64,000 bases of DNA, taken from assembly GCF_001735805.1 (NCBI RefSeq), contig NZ_CP017248.1:9176001-9240000 (forward strand), given 5' to 3'. Shown here piece by piece: positions 51,962 to 61,084 of the stretch. The stretch comes from Streptomyces fodineus (lineage in GTDB: Bacteria; Actinomycetota; Actinomycetes; Streptomycetales; Streptomycetaceae). The notes beneath the pieces were generated by a model that had not been told where the DNA came from, searched no databases, and was given only the letters and a program-made list of their open reading frames with translations. The position numbers and the translations under genes were made by a program. Numbering within the stretch: position 1 is the first letter of the stretch; the number at the start of each line of letters is the position of its first letter.

Positions 51962-53118
51962 TCACGGCAGGCGTTCCAGGGCGACCAGGGCGGCGTCGTC
52001 GCCGAGGTCGCCGTGGACGTGGTGCAGGAGACCGCGGCGGAGGGCGGCCACCATCGCCTCCAGCGGCCGGCCGGCGTGCGCGTGCACCGGGGCGGCCAGG
52101 TCGTGCCGTCCGTGTACAGCACGAGACGGTCGCCGGGGACGAACGGCACGGTCCGGGCGTCGGGTTGCGCCGCGAGCAGATCGCCGAGACCGAGCGGGGC
52201 GCCGGGCTGATCTGGCTCGTAGGGCCGTACCTCCCCCTCGTGGACGACGTACGGCTCGGGGTGGCCGCAGTGGACGATGCGGGCCACGGGCTCTTCGGGC
52301 GGGAACTCCACCAGCAGCGCCGTGGCGAACCGTTCCGTGAACAGGGCGTGCGGATGGCGCGCGTCCGGTGGGCTGTCCAGCGCCGCGATGTGCCGGCGGG
52401 CCCGTTCGTCCAGTTGCGCCACCACTTGGCTCAACGACGGTTCCCGGTACGCCAGTTCACGGAAGGCGCCGAGCAGGGTCGCCGAGGCGCCGACGGCCTG
52501 CAGTCCCTTGCCCCGTACGTCGCCGATCACGATCCGGGTCCCGTACGGCGTGCGCAGCGCCTCGTAGAAGTCGCCGCCCATCCGCGCCTCCGACTCGGCC
52601 GGCAGATACACACCGCTCAGGGCGAGCGAGCCGATCCGGTGGGGGAGGGGGTGCATCAGGGCGCACTGCGCGGTCTCGGCGACGGAGCGGACCTGACGCA
52701 GCTGCCGCTCCCGGCGCTGCCGCAGGGAGCATGCGCCCAGTGAGGTGAGTCCGACCACGAACAGGCTGCCGAGGGTGACGTCCGCGTTCGGGTGCCCCCA
52801 GATGCCCGCGTCCCACTGCAGGAGCGCCGTGATCGCGAGCGCGGCACAGGCGAGCACCGCCGTCGCCCGCCACGGGAGCAGCACGGCGGCCAGCACGGGG
52901 ACGGCGGCCATCACGGGTGAGACGTGCAGCCAGTCCGGAGTGAGCAGGTCCGCGACGGCGACGACCACCATGAGCAGCACCGGGGCCAAGGCCTGGAGGG
53001 TGCGCGAGCCCGTGCGGCGGTTCCAGGTCGCCCAAGCCCGTCTCGCAGGTGTCCGGTGCGGGGGTGCGGCGGTGTGCTCGGTGGTGGTGTCCTGGGGGTC
53101 TGTGGGGTGAAAGATCAT
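51962..53118 (-). pseudogene. PP2C/SpoIIE-type serine phosphatase, frameshifted near the C-terminus
   Basis: Membrane-anchored phosphatase of the RsbU/SpoIIE family: three to four helices (about 35-115), then the PP2C domain with SGVYLPAESEARMGGDFYEALRTPYGTRIVIGDVRGKGLQAVG (Mg-binding Asp residues) and DRLVLYTDG. After this the frame runs into unrelated sequence, but another frame gives HDLAAPVHAHAGRPLEAMVAAL and HGDLGDDAALVALERLP with a stop at 51962, the proper family ending. One missing base near 52101-52108 accounts for it. The ATG overlaps the FUSC stop (ATGA). Confidence 0.85.
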
Positions 53119-54215
53119 CGTCGCGGTGCGGGCCGTAGCGGGTTGGGGAGCCGTCGGGAGCGGGCGGGCGGAGCGGGCGCGGGCGCCGACAGGCAGGTCA
53201 GGGCCGATTCCAGGGGGCGCAGCAGGCGCTGGTCCGCGGTGGCCCGGTCCGGGGGATCGCAGCCCGGCGCGCCCAGCCGGGCCAGGGCCTGCCGGGCTGC
53301 GGGCAGCGCGGGGTGCGGACGGCCGCCTCGGCAGGAGTAGGCGCACAGAGCGGTCGTACGCAGCAGGCGGGCGTACGGCTGCGCGAACGCGGAGCGGGGG
53401 CTGGAGGCCTCGGCCGCGTCCGGGTGGGCGTCGAGGAGGCGGCCCGTCGCGGTCACCTGCCCGGCCACGTCGCTCAGGGTGCGCAGCACCCGGTGGTCGA
53501 GGTGCCAGTGGCGGCGCCGGGCGGTCGGCCGGACGTTCCAGCGCAGGCTCTCGTGCGCTTCGTCCGTCGCGGTGCGGGCGCGGGCCAGTGCCGTGCCGAG
53601 GTCGTCCTCCCAGCCGGGGCCGAGGATGTTCCGGGGCCGCTCGTGCCGTACGACCGCATCGGCCAGCCCGTCCAGCTGCCGGGCGATCCGCAGCCGGAGG
53701 TCCTCCAGCGCCCGCTCGGCGGAGCGTACCCGCACGGAGGGGAACAGCAGCACGCTGCAGGCCAGCCCGAAGCCGATGCCCAGCACGATCTCCGCGAGGT
53801 GGGTGGCCAGCTCACCGGGGTGGCGGCCACGGACCAGGGCGAAGGTGATCAGCGCGGTCGTCGGGACGTGCAGGCCGTAATGCCCGAGGAATCCGTGCCG
53901 GGCCAGCAGTACGGAGGCGAAGACGACGACGGCCAGGCCCGCCATGCCTGGCTCGGCGTACAGCGCGCCGGGCACGGCGACGAGGACGCCGAGCAGGCAT
54001 CCGACGGCGTAGCGGGTGGCGGCGGAGACCGTGGCCACCACCGTCGTCTCGACGATGAGGAGAGCGGCGACGGCGCCCGCGTAGGGGTCGGTGACATGCA
54101 GCAGCGTCACACTGGTCTGCCAGGTCAGCCCGGCCGCCACGGTGGCCCGTGCGGCCTCGGCACCACCGGCCCGCCCGATCCGCGCCATGAGGGCGGGAAG
54201 TCGTCCGCTGTGCAT
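53115..54215 (-). CDS. FUSC/aromatic acid exporter-like membrane protein
   Basis: 366 residues. About six hydrophobic segments in the first 180 residues (TWQTSVTLLHVTDPYAGAVAALLIVETTVVATVSAATRYAVGCLLGVLVAV, LIVVF-type helices, GIGFGLACSVLLFP), then a long soluble helical region. This is the FUSC/ArAE half-unit pattern of weak-acid efflux proteins. ATG at 54215 gives a compact protein; an upstream in-frame extension of 42 residues is possible. The stop overlaps the phosphatase start, so the two are coexpressed. Confidence 0.8.
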   Translation of the reverse strand: MHSGRLPALMARIGRAGGAEAARATVAAGLTWQTSVTLLHVTDPYAGAVAALLIVETTVVATVSAATRYAVGCLLGVLVAVPGALYAEPGMAGLAVVVFASVLLARHGFLGHYGLHVPTTALITFALVRGRHPGELATHLAEIVLGIGFGLACSVLLFPSVRVRSAERALEDLRLRIARQLDGLADAVVRHERPRNILGPGWEDDLGTALARARTATDEAHESLRWNVRPTARRRHWHLDHRVLRTLSDVAGQVTATGRLLDAHPDAAEASSPRSAFAQPYARLLRTTALCAYSCRGGRPHPALPAARQALARLGAPGCDPPDRATADQRLLRPLESALTCLSAPAPAPPARSRRLPNPLRPAPRR

Positions 54216-54339
54216 GTCCGGTCCGTTGCCTTTCCTGTCGGATGCGGTAGGCAGGGCAAGGCAGCCCAGGGTAATCGGACAAATGGGGCATCTAGCAAAT
54301 AAGGAATATGTAGGGACGGCTCCTGCCTGGGGAACGGTC

Positions 54340-54486
54340 ATGTCCGCAGGTCCGCAGGGTCTGCTGCTCGCGGTGCCCGCGGGCGCCGCCTTGTGGTACC
54401 AGGGCGCCCATGACGAAGCGGCGGCCAGGGTCTCCCCGGCCGCCGACGTGGCCGTACAGCGCGCGGAGAAGACCGTGGATCAGTGA
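54340..54486 (+). CDS. Possible small protein, 48 residues
   Basis: SAGPQGLLLAVPAGAALWYQGAHDEAAARVSPAADVAVQRAEKTVDQ: weakly hydrophobic start, helical end. GGGGAA about 5 nt before the ATG. No family recognised; retained because it lies in an otherwise empty space divergent from the FUSC gene. Confidence 0.3.
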   Translation: MSAGPQGLLLAVPAGAALWYQGAHDEAAARVSPAADVAVQRAEKTVDQ

Positions 54487-54525
54487 CACCCGCTGGTGGG
54501 TGTCAGGTCGCCGGGTCCGGCCGCG

Positions 54526-54939
54526 TCAGCCGGCCGTGTGGTCGACGCGCATGCGCACCTGCCGTTCCAGGCGCCGCAGACTGCCGTCGAGCGCGTCGAA
54601 CACCGCCTCCTCGCCGGGGTCGTGACCGGGGTCGAAGAAGGACAGGTGCACGGTCACCTCACTGGCCCCGCTGCCGATGCCGGACACCTGCAGCCAGCCG
54701 GTGTAGCTGTCCTCCTCCCGTGTGCCCCACTCCAGGCGCATCTGATCGGGCTGGGCGCGCAGCAGGGCGGGCATGTCCTGGCCGGAGCGGTCCTCGTGCA
54801 CCGTGACGGCGGGCGGTTCCTCGGCGTCCACGTGCAGGTCGTCCGGGAGCCAGGTGTCGAGCTGGCCCATGTTGGCCGCCTGGTCGAAGACCTGCTCGGG
54901 CTGTGCGGGCATCGTGCGGGACCATTCGTACTCGGTCAT
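54526..54939 (-). CDS. SRPBCC/polyketide-cyclase-like protein
   Basis: 137 residues. TEYEWSRTMPAQPEQVFDQAANMGQLDTWLP opens like START/SRPBCC ligand-binding proteins (an aromatic residue, AxPEQVFD, then W at the helix), ending in SLRRLERQVRMRV, the long C-terminal helix. It probably binds a hydrophobic ligand; no catalytic residues are evident. ATG at 54939 has GGAGGG upstream. Confidence 0.8.
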   Translation of the reverse strand: MTEYEWSRTMPAQPEQVFDQAANMGQLDTWLPDDLHVDAEEPPAVTVHEDRSGQDMPALLRAQPDQMRLEWGTREEDSYTGWLQVSGIGSGASEVTVHLSFFDPGHDPGEEAVFDALDGSLRRLERQVRMRVDHTAG

Positions 54940-55187
54940 GGTGATACCGCCCTCCGCTCGGAAGTCGTACCCCGACCGCGTGCCCCTTCCGCGGTGACCG
55001 AAAAGCGCCGCCCCGGGCCACGCTGCGATCCAGGCCCCGGCGGCCGCCAACTTGTCTGGTCAAGTTTGGTCGCGGTTCTTCCGCCCGACAGCGACGACCA
55101 GTACTCATGTCCCGTTCGTTGCGCACAGTCAGGTCGTGCGGGCGTCACCCTGCACGGCATCCTCACCAACGGGACGAGGTACCACGT

Positions 55188-56993
55188 ATGAGACTGCGCT
55201 GGAGATCCCTCGGCGGGCTTCTCGCCCTCCTCGGCGCACTGATCGTCGCCGCTCCCGCCCCCGCACAGGCGGCCGGGAGCAGCGGCAACCTGATCGTCAA
55301 CGGTGATGCGGAGAGCGGCGGTTACTGCACCGACGACTGGGCGTCCGCCTCCACCATCCCCGGCTGGACCACCGAGGCCGGCGGCCTGAACGTCATGTGC
55401 CACAGTGTCGCCTCCTTCGGGCTGCCCGGCGACGGCAAGACCCCCGGCAAGGCCTTCTTCGGACCCGGCAACTTCGGCGACGGAGCGATGACGCAGACCG
55501 TCGACGTCTCCTCGGCCGCCTCGGCCATCGACGGCGGCGCTGTGCACTACGACCTCTCCGGCTGGCTCGGCGGCTGGACCACCTACAGCGGCTATGCCGC
55601 GGTGAGCCTGCACTTCCACGACGGCAGTGGCCGCCCCGTCGGCGCCACCGCCAAGCTGCCCACCGTGTCCGCGAGCGACCGGGGCCAGGCCACCAAGTTC
55701 CTCTCGCGCAGCGCCACCGGCGCGGTACCGGCCGGGACCCGGTCCATCCAGGTCGAGGTGCAGTTCCTGTCGACGAACAGCGAGACCGGCTACCTCGACA
55801 ACCTCTCCCTCACCCTGGACACCCCGGTCACCGCGCCCGCCCCGCTCACCCCGCCCGTCTCCAAGGTGCCCGGCTACGACCATGTGTTCATGGTCATGAT
55901 GGAGAACACCGACTACTCCCAGGTCATGAACGACCCGGCGGACACGCCGTACATGCACAGCCTCATGACCAAGGGCGCCACGCTCACCGACTTCCACGGC
56001 GTCTACCACCCGAGCGACGAGAACTACCTCGCCGTCGCCGGCGGCGACACCTACACCAAGGGCGCCACCTACTTCCCCAACATCAACTCCCCCCAGCGCA
56101 ACCTCGGTGACACCCTGGAGGCGGCCGGCAAGAGCTGGAAGGCCTACGAGCAGGGCATGGGCACCCCCTGCAACACCAAGAACAACAACGACAGTTACTA
56201 CCAACCCGACGACGCGCCCTTCATCAACTACACGGACATCAGCGGCAACGCGTCCCGCTGCGCGGCCCACCTGTTCGACACCACACAGCTGACCACCGAC
56301 CTGAAGTCCGCGGCCACCACCCCGAACTTCTCCTGGATCGCCGCCGACGACTACTACGACGGCGAGGCCTCCGGCAACGGCAACGCCACCAGCCTCAAGG
56401 CCCAGGACGGCTGGCTGAAGCAGACCCTCGACCCGGTCCTCACCTCCCCGGCCTGGACCCAGCAGCGCTCGCTGCTCGTCCTGACCTGGGACGAGAGCGG
56501 CGGCGAGGCGTACAACCACATCGTGACGACGGTCGTCGGCTCCCAGGGCACAGTCCCGGCCGGCACCAGCAGCCCGCTCCGCTACGACCACTACGGCATA
56601 GGCCGCACCATCGAGGCCGCGCTCGGCCTGCCCGGCCTCACGGCGAACGACACCTACGCGACCCCGCTCAACGCCGCGTTCACGCCGTCCACCGCGACCC
56701 AGCCGACGCTCACCGGCGACCTGAACGCGGTCACGAGCGGCGGCAACGTCACCTTCCGCTACTCGGTGCCGTCGGCGTTCCAGGTCAGCGCCAAGAACTG
56801 GATCGGCATCTACCCGGCGGGCGTCACTCCCGGCAAGCAGTCCTCGCTCGCCTGGTCCTACGCCCCGAACGCCAGCGGCGCCCTGACCTTCCCGACCGGC
56901 AAACTGGGCGGCGCGGGGACGTACGACGTCTACTACCTCGCCAATGACGGCTACTCGGTCCTGGCCGGACCGTTCTCCCTGACCGTCGGCTGA
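55188..56993 (+). CDS. Secreted phosphoesterase (acid phosphatase/phospholipase C-like)
   Basis: 601-residue exported protein. Signal peptide RLRWRSLGGLLALLGALIVAAPAPAQAA. Residues about 32-210 are a beta-sandwich, carbohydrate-binding-like domain (NLIVNGDAESGGYC at the start, TGYLDNLSLTLD at the end). Residues about 225-505 are the phosphoesterase domain (PF04185): YDHVFMVMMENTDYSQVM, HGVYHPSDENYLAVAGG, LVLTWDESGGEAYNHI, RYDHYGIGRTIEAALGL. A C-terminal fibronectin-like domain of about 90 residues ends it. It probably releases phosphate from organic esters. Confidence 0.9.
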   Translation: MRLRWRSLGGLLALLGALIVAAPAPAQAAGSSGNLIVNGDAESGGYCTDDWASASTIPGWTTEAGGLNVMCHSVASFGLPGDGKTPGKAFFGPGNFGDGAMTQTVDVSSAASAIDGGAVHYDLSGWLGGWTTYSGYAAVSLHFHDGSGRPVGATAKLPTVSASDRGQATKFLSRSATGAVPAGTRSIQVEVQFLSTNSETGYLDNLSLTLDTPVTAPAPLTPPVSKVPGYDHVFMVMMENTDYSQVMNDPADTPYMHSLMTKGATLTDFHGVYHPSDENYLAVAGGDTYTKGATYFPNINSPQRNLGDTLEAAGKSWKAYEQGMGTPCNTKNNNDSYYQPDDAPFINYTDISGNASRCAAHLFDTTQLTTDLKSAATTPNFSWIAADDYYDGEASGNGNATSLKAQDGWLKQTLDPVLTSPAWTQQRSLLVLTWDESGGEAYNHIVTTVVGSQGTVPAGTSSPLRYDHYGIGRTIEAALGLPGLTANDTYATPLNAAFTPSTATQPTLTGDLNAVTSGGNVTFRYSVPSAFQVSAKNWIGIYPAGVTPGKQSSLAWSYAPNASGALTFPTGKLGGAGTYDVYYLANDGYSVLAGPFSLTVG

Positions 56994-57007
56994 CGCCCAC
57001 GGGACAC

Positions 57008-57078
57008 ACGGGCCCACGTGCCGCCGCCCGGCGGAACGGTCCACGGAAGCTCACTCCGTGGCCGGCACGTGGGCCCGT
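57008..57078. terminator. Bidirectional terminator with 16-bp stem
   Basis: ACGGGCCCACGTGCCG and its complement at 57008-57023 and 57063-57078. The loop holds a second hairpin (CCACGGA/TCCGTGG). It lies between the convergent phosphoesterase and LuxR genes. Confidence 0.88.
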
Positions 57079-57106
57079 TGGCGTGCGCGAAGCGCTGCCC
57101 CTCGGA

Positions 57107-57337
57107 TCACAGGCCCAGGGCGATGGCCATGCGGGTCAGCTCGGCGGTGTTGGTGATGTTGAGCTTGGCCCGGATGCGGCGCAGGTAGGCGTCCACGGTG
57201 TGGGTGGACAGTCCCATGTGGCGGGCGGTCTGGAGGTAGGTGCGGCCGGCCGCGATGTGCCGGAGCGTCTCCTGCTCGCGCGGAGCCAGCGCAGGGGCCT
57301 GGGCCTCGGTGTGCGGCGTGACGAGGGTGGCGCTCAT
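57107..57337 (-). CDS. Single-domain LuxR-type HTH regulator
   Basis: 76 residues, essentially only a LuxR helix-turn-helix: LAPREQETLRHIAAGRTYLQTARHMGLSTHTVDAYLRRIRAKLNITNTAELTRMAIALGL. No receiver or sensor domain. Such short proteins occur widely in Streptomyces and act as free-standing DNA-binding domains. Solitary gene. Confidence 0.88.
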   Translation of the reverse strand: MSATLVTPHTEAQAPALAPREQETLRHIAAGRTYLQTARHMGLSTHTVDAYLRRIRAKLNITNTAELTRMAIALGL

Positions 57338-57510
57338 AGGGGTTGTCCTCCGGCGAGGGGTCTGTCCGTTTGGGGCGATTTGCCCTTGTTCCTCCAGATT
57401 GCTTGCCGGACGTCATGGCCGTGTCCGCCGACTGTCACAGGCGCGTCACAGGGAACGGGAAAATGGTTTACACCACTGTGGAGACGGTGTGGCCGCGGGT
57501 ATGGACCGCG

Positions 57511-58182
57511 TCAGGCGAGACCCGCCCGGTGGGCGTACAGGGCGGCCTGGACCCGGTTCTCCAGACCCAGCCGGGTCAGGATGCGGTTGACCCGGCTCTT
57601 CACCGTCGCCTCGCTCAGCCCCAGGTCCGCGGCGATCCTGGCGTTGGACAGGCCACGCGCGACCAGTACCAGGACCTGGATCTCGCGCTCGGTCAGCGAG
57701 ACGTCCGCCGGCACGGGCCCGGGCGCCGTCGGCAGAAGTGAGGGCGGCAGCGCCGTGACGGTGTCGATCAGACGCCGGGTGACGCTCGGGGCGAGCACGG
57801 ACTCACCGTCGGCCGTGGCGCGGAGCGCCTCGGCGAGCTGGTCGGGCCGGCTGTTCTTCAGCAGGAAGCCGACGGCCCCGGCGCGCAGCGCGGCGTGCAC
57901 GTACTCGTCCAGGTCGAAGGTGGTCAGCACCAGCACCCGCGGCACCGGACCCGGACCGGGCCATTCCTCGACGATCCGCCGGGTCGCCTCGACGCCGGTC
58001 GTGCCCGGCATCCGTACGTCCATCAGCACCACGTCCGGTCGCAGCGCAACGGCCCGGGCGACGGCCTGCTCGCCGTCGGCCGCCTCCCCGACGACCGACA
58101 GACCCTCCCGGCGGTCGATGACGAGACGCAGCGCGGTCCGCACGATCTCCTGGTCGTCCACGACGAGCACGCGTACGGTCAT
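57511..58182 (-). CDS. NarL/FixJ response regulator
   Basis: 223 residues. Receiver: VRVLVVDDQEIVRTALRLVID with phosphoacceptor Asp in PDVVLMDVRMPGTTG, Thr in VLVLTTFDLDEYV and Lys in GFLLKNSRPDQL. LuxR-type HTH: SLTEREIQVLVLVARGLSNARIAADLGLSEATVKSRVNRILTRLGLENRVQAALYAHRAGL. ATG overlaps the kinase stop (ATGA), so it is paired with the upstream histidine kinase. Target genes unknown. Confidence 0.95.
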   Translation of the reverse strand: MTVRVLVVDDQEIVRTALRLVIDRREGLSVVGEAADGEQAVARAVALRPDVVLMDVRMPGTTGVEATRRIVEEWPGPGPVPRVLVLTTFDLDEYVHAALRAGAVGFLLKNSRPDQLAEALRATADGESVLAPSVTRRLIDTVTALPPSLLPTAPGPVPADVSLTEREIQVLVLVARGLSNARIAADLGLSEATVKSRVNRILTRLGLENRVQAALYAHRAGLA

Positions 58183-59405
58183 CCGTCCCCCTGTGCCGAT
58201 ACAGGCCCCCGCGCGGACAGGACGGCACGCAGCCGCCAGCCGCCGTCCGCACGTGGCCCGGCGAGCAGTTCGCCGTCGAAGGCCCCGACCCGTTCCCGCA
58301 TGCCGACGAGCCCGCGTCCGGCTCCGGGCACCGGCCGGTGGCCCGGGGCCGGCGGGTCGTTCTCCACCTCGATCACGAGGCGCGTCGCGTCCCCGCGTAC
58401 GGCGATCCGCACGCCGACCGGACCGGCGTGCTTGACCGCGTTGGTCAGCGCCTCCTGAACGATCCGGTAGGCCGAGACCTGCAATCCGGCCGGCAGAGCG
58501 TTTCCCTCGCGTGTCTCAAAGACACAGGTGACGCGGCACCCCGCCGAGGTCGCGACGTCGACGAGCCGGTCGAGGTGGTCCAGGGACGGCTCGGGTGCGA
58601 GGCCCTGTTCGCCGAAGGACAGCAGCCCGAGCAGCCGCCGCATCTCCGTGAGCGCCGTATCGGCGGTCCGCGCGATGAGACCGACACCGTGCGCGGCCTC
58701 GCCCGGGTCGGGCGGACGGGAGGTCAGCACGTCCTCGGCGGCGCGTGCCTGAAGGGCGATCGCGCTGACGTGGTGGGCGACGACATCGTGCAGGTCGCGG
58801 GCGATACGGGCCCGCTCGGTGAGCACCGCCTGCCGGGCGTTGAGCTCCTGCTCGGCCGCGAGCCGCCGGTTGAGGTCGCGCAGGCGTTCCGCGTCGGCGT
58901 CGATCCTGCGCCGTCCGTACCCCAGCAGCCAGGCCAGGGCGAAGAAGAACACGAACGTCGTGACGTTGATCGGCTCCAGTGAGCCGGGACGGGGCGGCTC
59001 CCAATGTCCGGTCAGGACATCCGTGACGGCTGTGGTGGCGAGGCCGAACAGGGTGAGCGGCACGCTCGCGGACGCCGGTGCGTGCCGGGCCACGGCGTAG
59101 ACGCCGAGCATCAGCAGGAACGGCCCGGGGACCTTCTCCGGAATCGGGCCGAGCGCCTGGAAGAGGACGTACAGCGCGGTCATCGCGACCAGGACGGTCC
59201 GCGGACGCGCGCGCCGCCACAGCAGCGGCAGGGTCTGCGCACCCCACAGCGCCACGCCCCAACCCGCGGACCGCGGTGTCCTGTCCAGCACCGTGGCCAT
59301 GTCGACCAGGGTGAGGCCGCCGACCCACAGCGAGTCTGTCAGACGGGGGCGATCGGCGAGCCGGCGCTGAACGGCTCGGGGCAGGGTGTTCACCTGGGTG
59401 GTCAT
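58179..59405 (-). CDS. Two-component sensor histidine kinase (HPK7, NarX-like)
   Basis: 408 residues. Four to five hydrophobic helices in the first 160, then a coiled linker and the HisKA_3 box LTERARIARDLHDVVAHHVSAIALQARAAEDVL with phospho-His in DLHD. ATPase: YRIVQEALTNAVKHAGPVG and GAGRGLVGMRERVGAFDGEL. No extracellular sensor domain, so it senses within the membrane, as in DesK-type kinases. Operon with the response regulator. It is divergent from the Lnt-like gene, with 136 nt between the starts. Confidence 0.95.
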   Translation of the reverse strand: MTTQVNTLPRAVQRRLADRPRLTDSLWVGGLTLVDMATVLDRTPRSAGWGVALWGAQTLPLLWRRARPRTVLVAMTALYVLFQALGPIPEKVPGPFLLMLGVYAVARHAPASASVPLTLFGLATTAVTDVLTGHWEPPRPGSLEPINVTTFVFFFALAWLLGYGRRRIDADAERLRDLNRRLAAEQELNARQAVLTERARIARDLHDVVAHHVSAIALQARAAEDVLTSRPPDPGEAAHGVGLIARTADTALTEMRRLLGLLSFGEQGLAPEPSLDHLDRLVDVATSAGCRVTCVFETREGNALPAGLQVSAYRIVQEALTNAVKHAGPVGVRIAVRGDATRLVIEVENDPPAPGHRPVPGAGRGLVGMRERVGAFDGELLAGPRADGGWRLRAVLSARGPVSAQGDG

Positions 59406-59541
59406 CTCGGTCGGTCAGGCTAGACGACGCGCAGGCGGGGCGGATCCTCCGCCGGGCGCGCATCGAAAGATGCGTCACCGCGCCCAGGATCGGCATCTGG
59501 CCCGAGGCGCGGCCGGAGTGGCCCGCCCTAGCGTCCAGGGC

Positions 59542-61080
59542 ATGACAAACACAGCCGTACCGGCACCGCCCCACCCGACCTCACCACCGCCCTCGCGGCC
59601 GATCCGAACCCCCCGGCACGTGTGGCCCCTGCTGCCGCTCGGCACCGGGGCGATGCTCCTCGCGGTCGGCGGCCGGTGGGACATCGCGGTCGCCGCGTGG
59701 ATCTTCCCCGTCCTGCTCCTGCGCTTCACCCGGCTGACCCGCGCCTGGTCCGGCGCGCTCTGGATCTGGCTGGCGCACCTCGCCGCCGCCGTCTTCTGGG
59801 TCCAGGAGTCGGCGATCGGCTTCAACGCCGTGGTGTTCACGGGGGCCCTCGCCCTGGCCGCCCTGCAGACGCTGCCCTTCCTGGCCGACCGCCTGCTGAC
59901 GCCCAGGCTGCGACCCGCGCCGGCCGCCCTGGTCTTCCCGGCCGGTGTCGCCGCCGCCGAGTTCCTGATCAACCTGCTGTCCCCGTTCGGCACGGCCTTC
60001 GGCTCCCTCGCCGTCACCCAGCACGCGAACCTGCCCCTCCTCCAGGTCGTCTCGGTCACCGGCCCCTGGGGCATCGGCTTCCTCATCGGGTACGTCGCGA
60101 GCACGGCCAACCGCATCTGGGACAGCTCCTCCTGGCGCGGCGGCGTGGTCTGCACCGCCGTGCTGCTGAGCGTCCTGCTCGCCGGAGGTGCCCGGCTGAC
60201 CCTCTCCCCGCCCCAGGGCACGACCGTGCGGATCGCCGGCGTCAGCCCGGCCCGCACCGTGACCGAGCGGCTGCAGACCACGCTCGCCCGGTTCGCCGAC
60301 GGCCCGGGCGGCGTCGCCGCGGCCCCCGCCACGGCGGTGCGGCCCGCGATGACCGCGGTCGAGGACGACCTGCTGGCCGCGACCCGCCGCGAGGCCGCCG
60401 CCGGCGCGAAGATCGTGATCTGGCCCGAGGAAGCCGTCAGGACCCAGGAGTCGCAGGAGTCCGCCGCCGTCGCCGCCGCCCGGGCACAGGCCCGCCGTTC
60501 GGGCATCTACCTGGAGATCGGAGTCCGCGTCTACAGCACCACCGCGCCCGCCTACGGCCGGAACGAGGCGTTCCTCATCGACCCGCGCGGGACTGTGCTC
60601 TGGACCTACCAGAAGGCCCACCCCATCGCAGGCTCGGAGCGGTATACGCCCGGCGACGGTCACGTGCCCATCGTCCGTACCCCGTACGGTCGGCTCGCCA
60701 ACGTCATCTGCCAGGACGCCGACTTCCCGGCCCTGATGCGCACGCGGGCCGACATCATGCTCGTGCCCGCACACGACTGGAAGGAGTACGGCGCCGCGCA
60801 CACCGACAAGGCGGTCCTGGCCGCCGTCGAGGGCGGCTACGCCCTGATCCGCCAGGACGCGGGAGGGGTCTCGGCCGCCTACGACGCCGAGGGGCATGTC
60901 CTCGCCACCTCGGACTACTTCACGACCGGCCGGCAGACCATGGTGGCTTACGTCCCCGTGCACGGTGTGACGACGGTCTACGACCGCACAGGGGACACGT
61001 TCGCCTGGCTCTGCCTGGCCGCGCTCGCCGCGCTCACGGTCACCGCCGTCGTCCGGCCCCGCCGCCCGGAGGACCGCTGA
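59542..61080 (+). CDS. lnt: Apolipoprotein N-acyltransferase-like protein (Lnt)
   Basis: 512 residues. Six to seven helices, then a nitrilase domain. Catalytic Glu in IVIWPEEAVRTQ, Lys in WTYQKAHPIAGSERYTPGD, Cys in ANVICQDADFPALMRTRADIMLVPAHDW, matching the Glu-Lys-Cys triad. A last helix follows (AWLCLAALAALTVTAVV). Lnt transfers an acyl chain to the N-terminal Cys of lipoproteins; Streptomyces have such proteins. Its position next to a two-component system is notable but not proof of linkage. Confidence 0.85.
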   Translation: MTNTAVPAPPHPTSPPPSRPIRTPRHVWPLLPLGTGAMLLAVGGRWDIAVAAWIFPVLLLRFTRLTRAWSGALWIWLAHLAAAVFWVQESAIGFNAVVFTGALALAALQTLPFLADRLLTPRLRPAPAALVFPAGVAAAEFLINLLSPFGTAFGSLAVTQHANLPLLQVVSVTGPWGIGFLIGYVASTANRIWDSSSWRGGVVCTAVLLSVLLAGGARLTLSPPQGTTVRIAGVSPARTVTERLQTTLARFADGPGGVAAAPATAVRPAMTAVEDDLLAATRREAAAGAKIVIWPEEAVRTQESQESAAVAAARAQARRSGIYLEIGVRVYSTTAPAYGRNEAFLIDPRGTVLWTYQKAHPIAGSERYTPGDGHVPIVRTPYGRLANVICQDADFPALMRTRADIMLVPAHDWKEYGAAHTDKAVLAAVEGGYALIRQDAGGVSAAYDAEGHVLATSDYFTTGRQTMVAYVPVHGVTTVYDRTGDTFAWLCLAALAALTVTAVVRPRRPEDR

Positions 61081-61084
61081 GGCG

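Noticed and set aside
51049..53346. A single 765-residue phosphatase running into the hydrogenase operon
   Set aside because: After YTDG it matches no PP2C sequence, while the family-like C-terminus is found in another frame ending at 51962.
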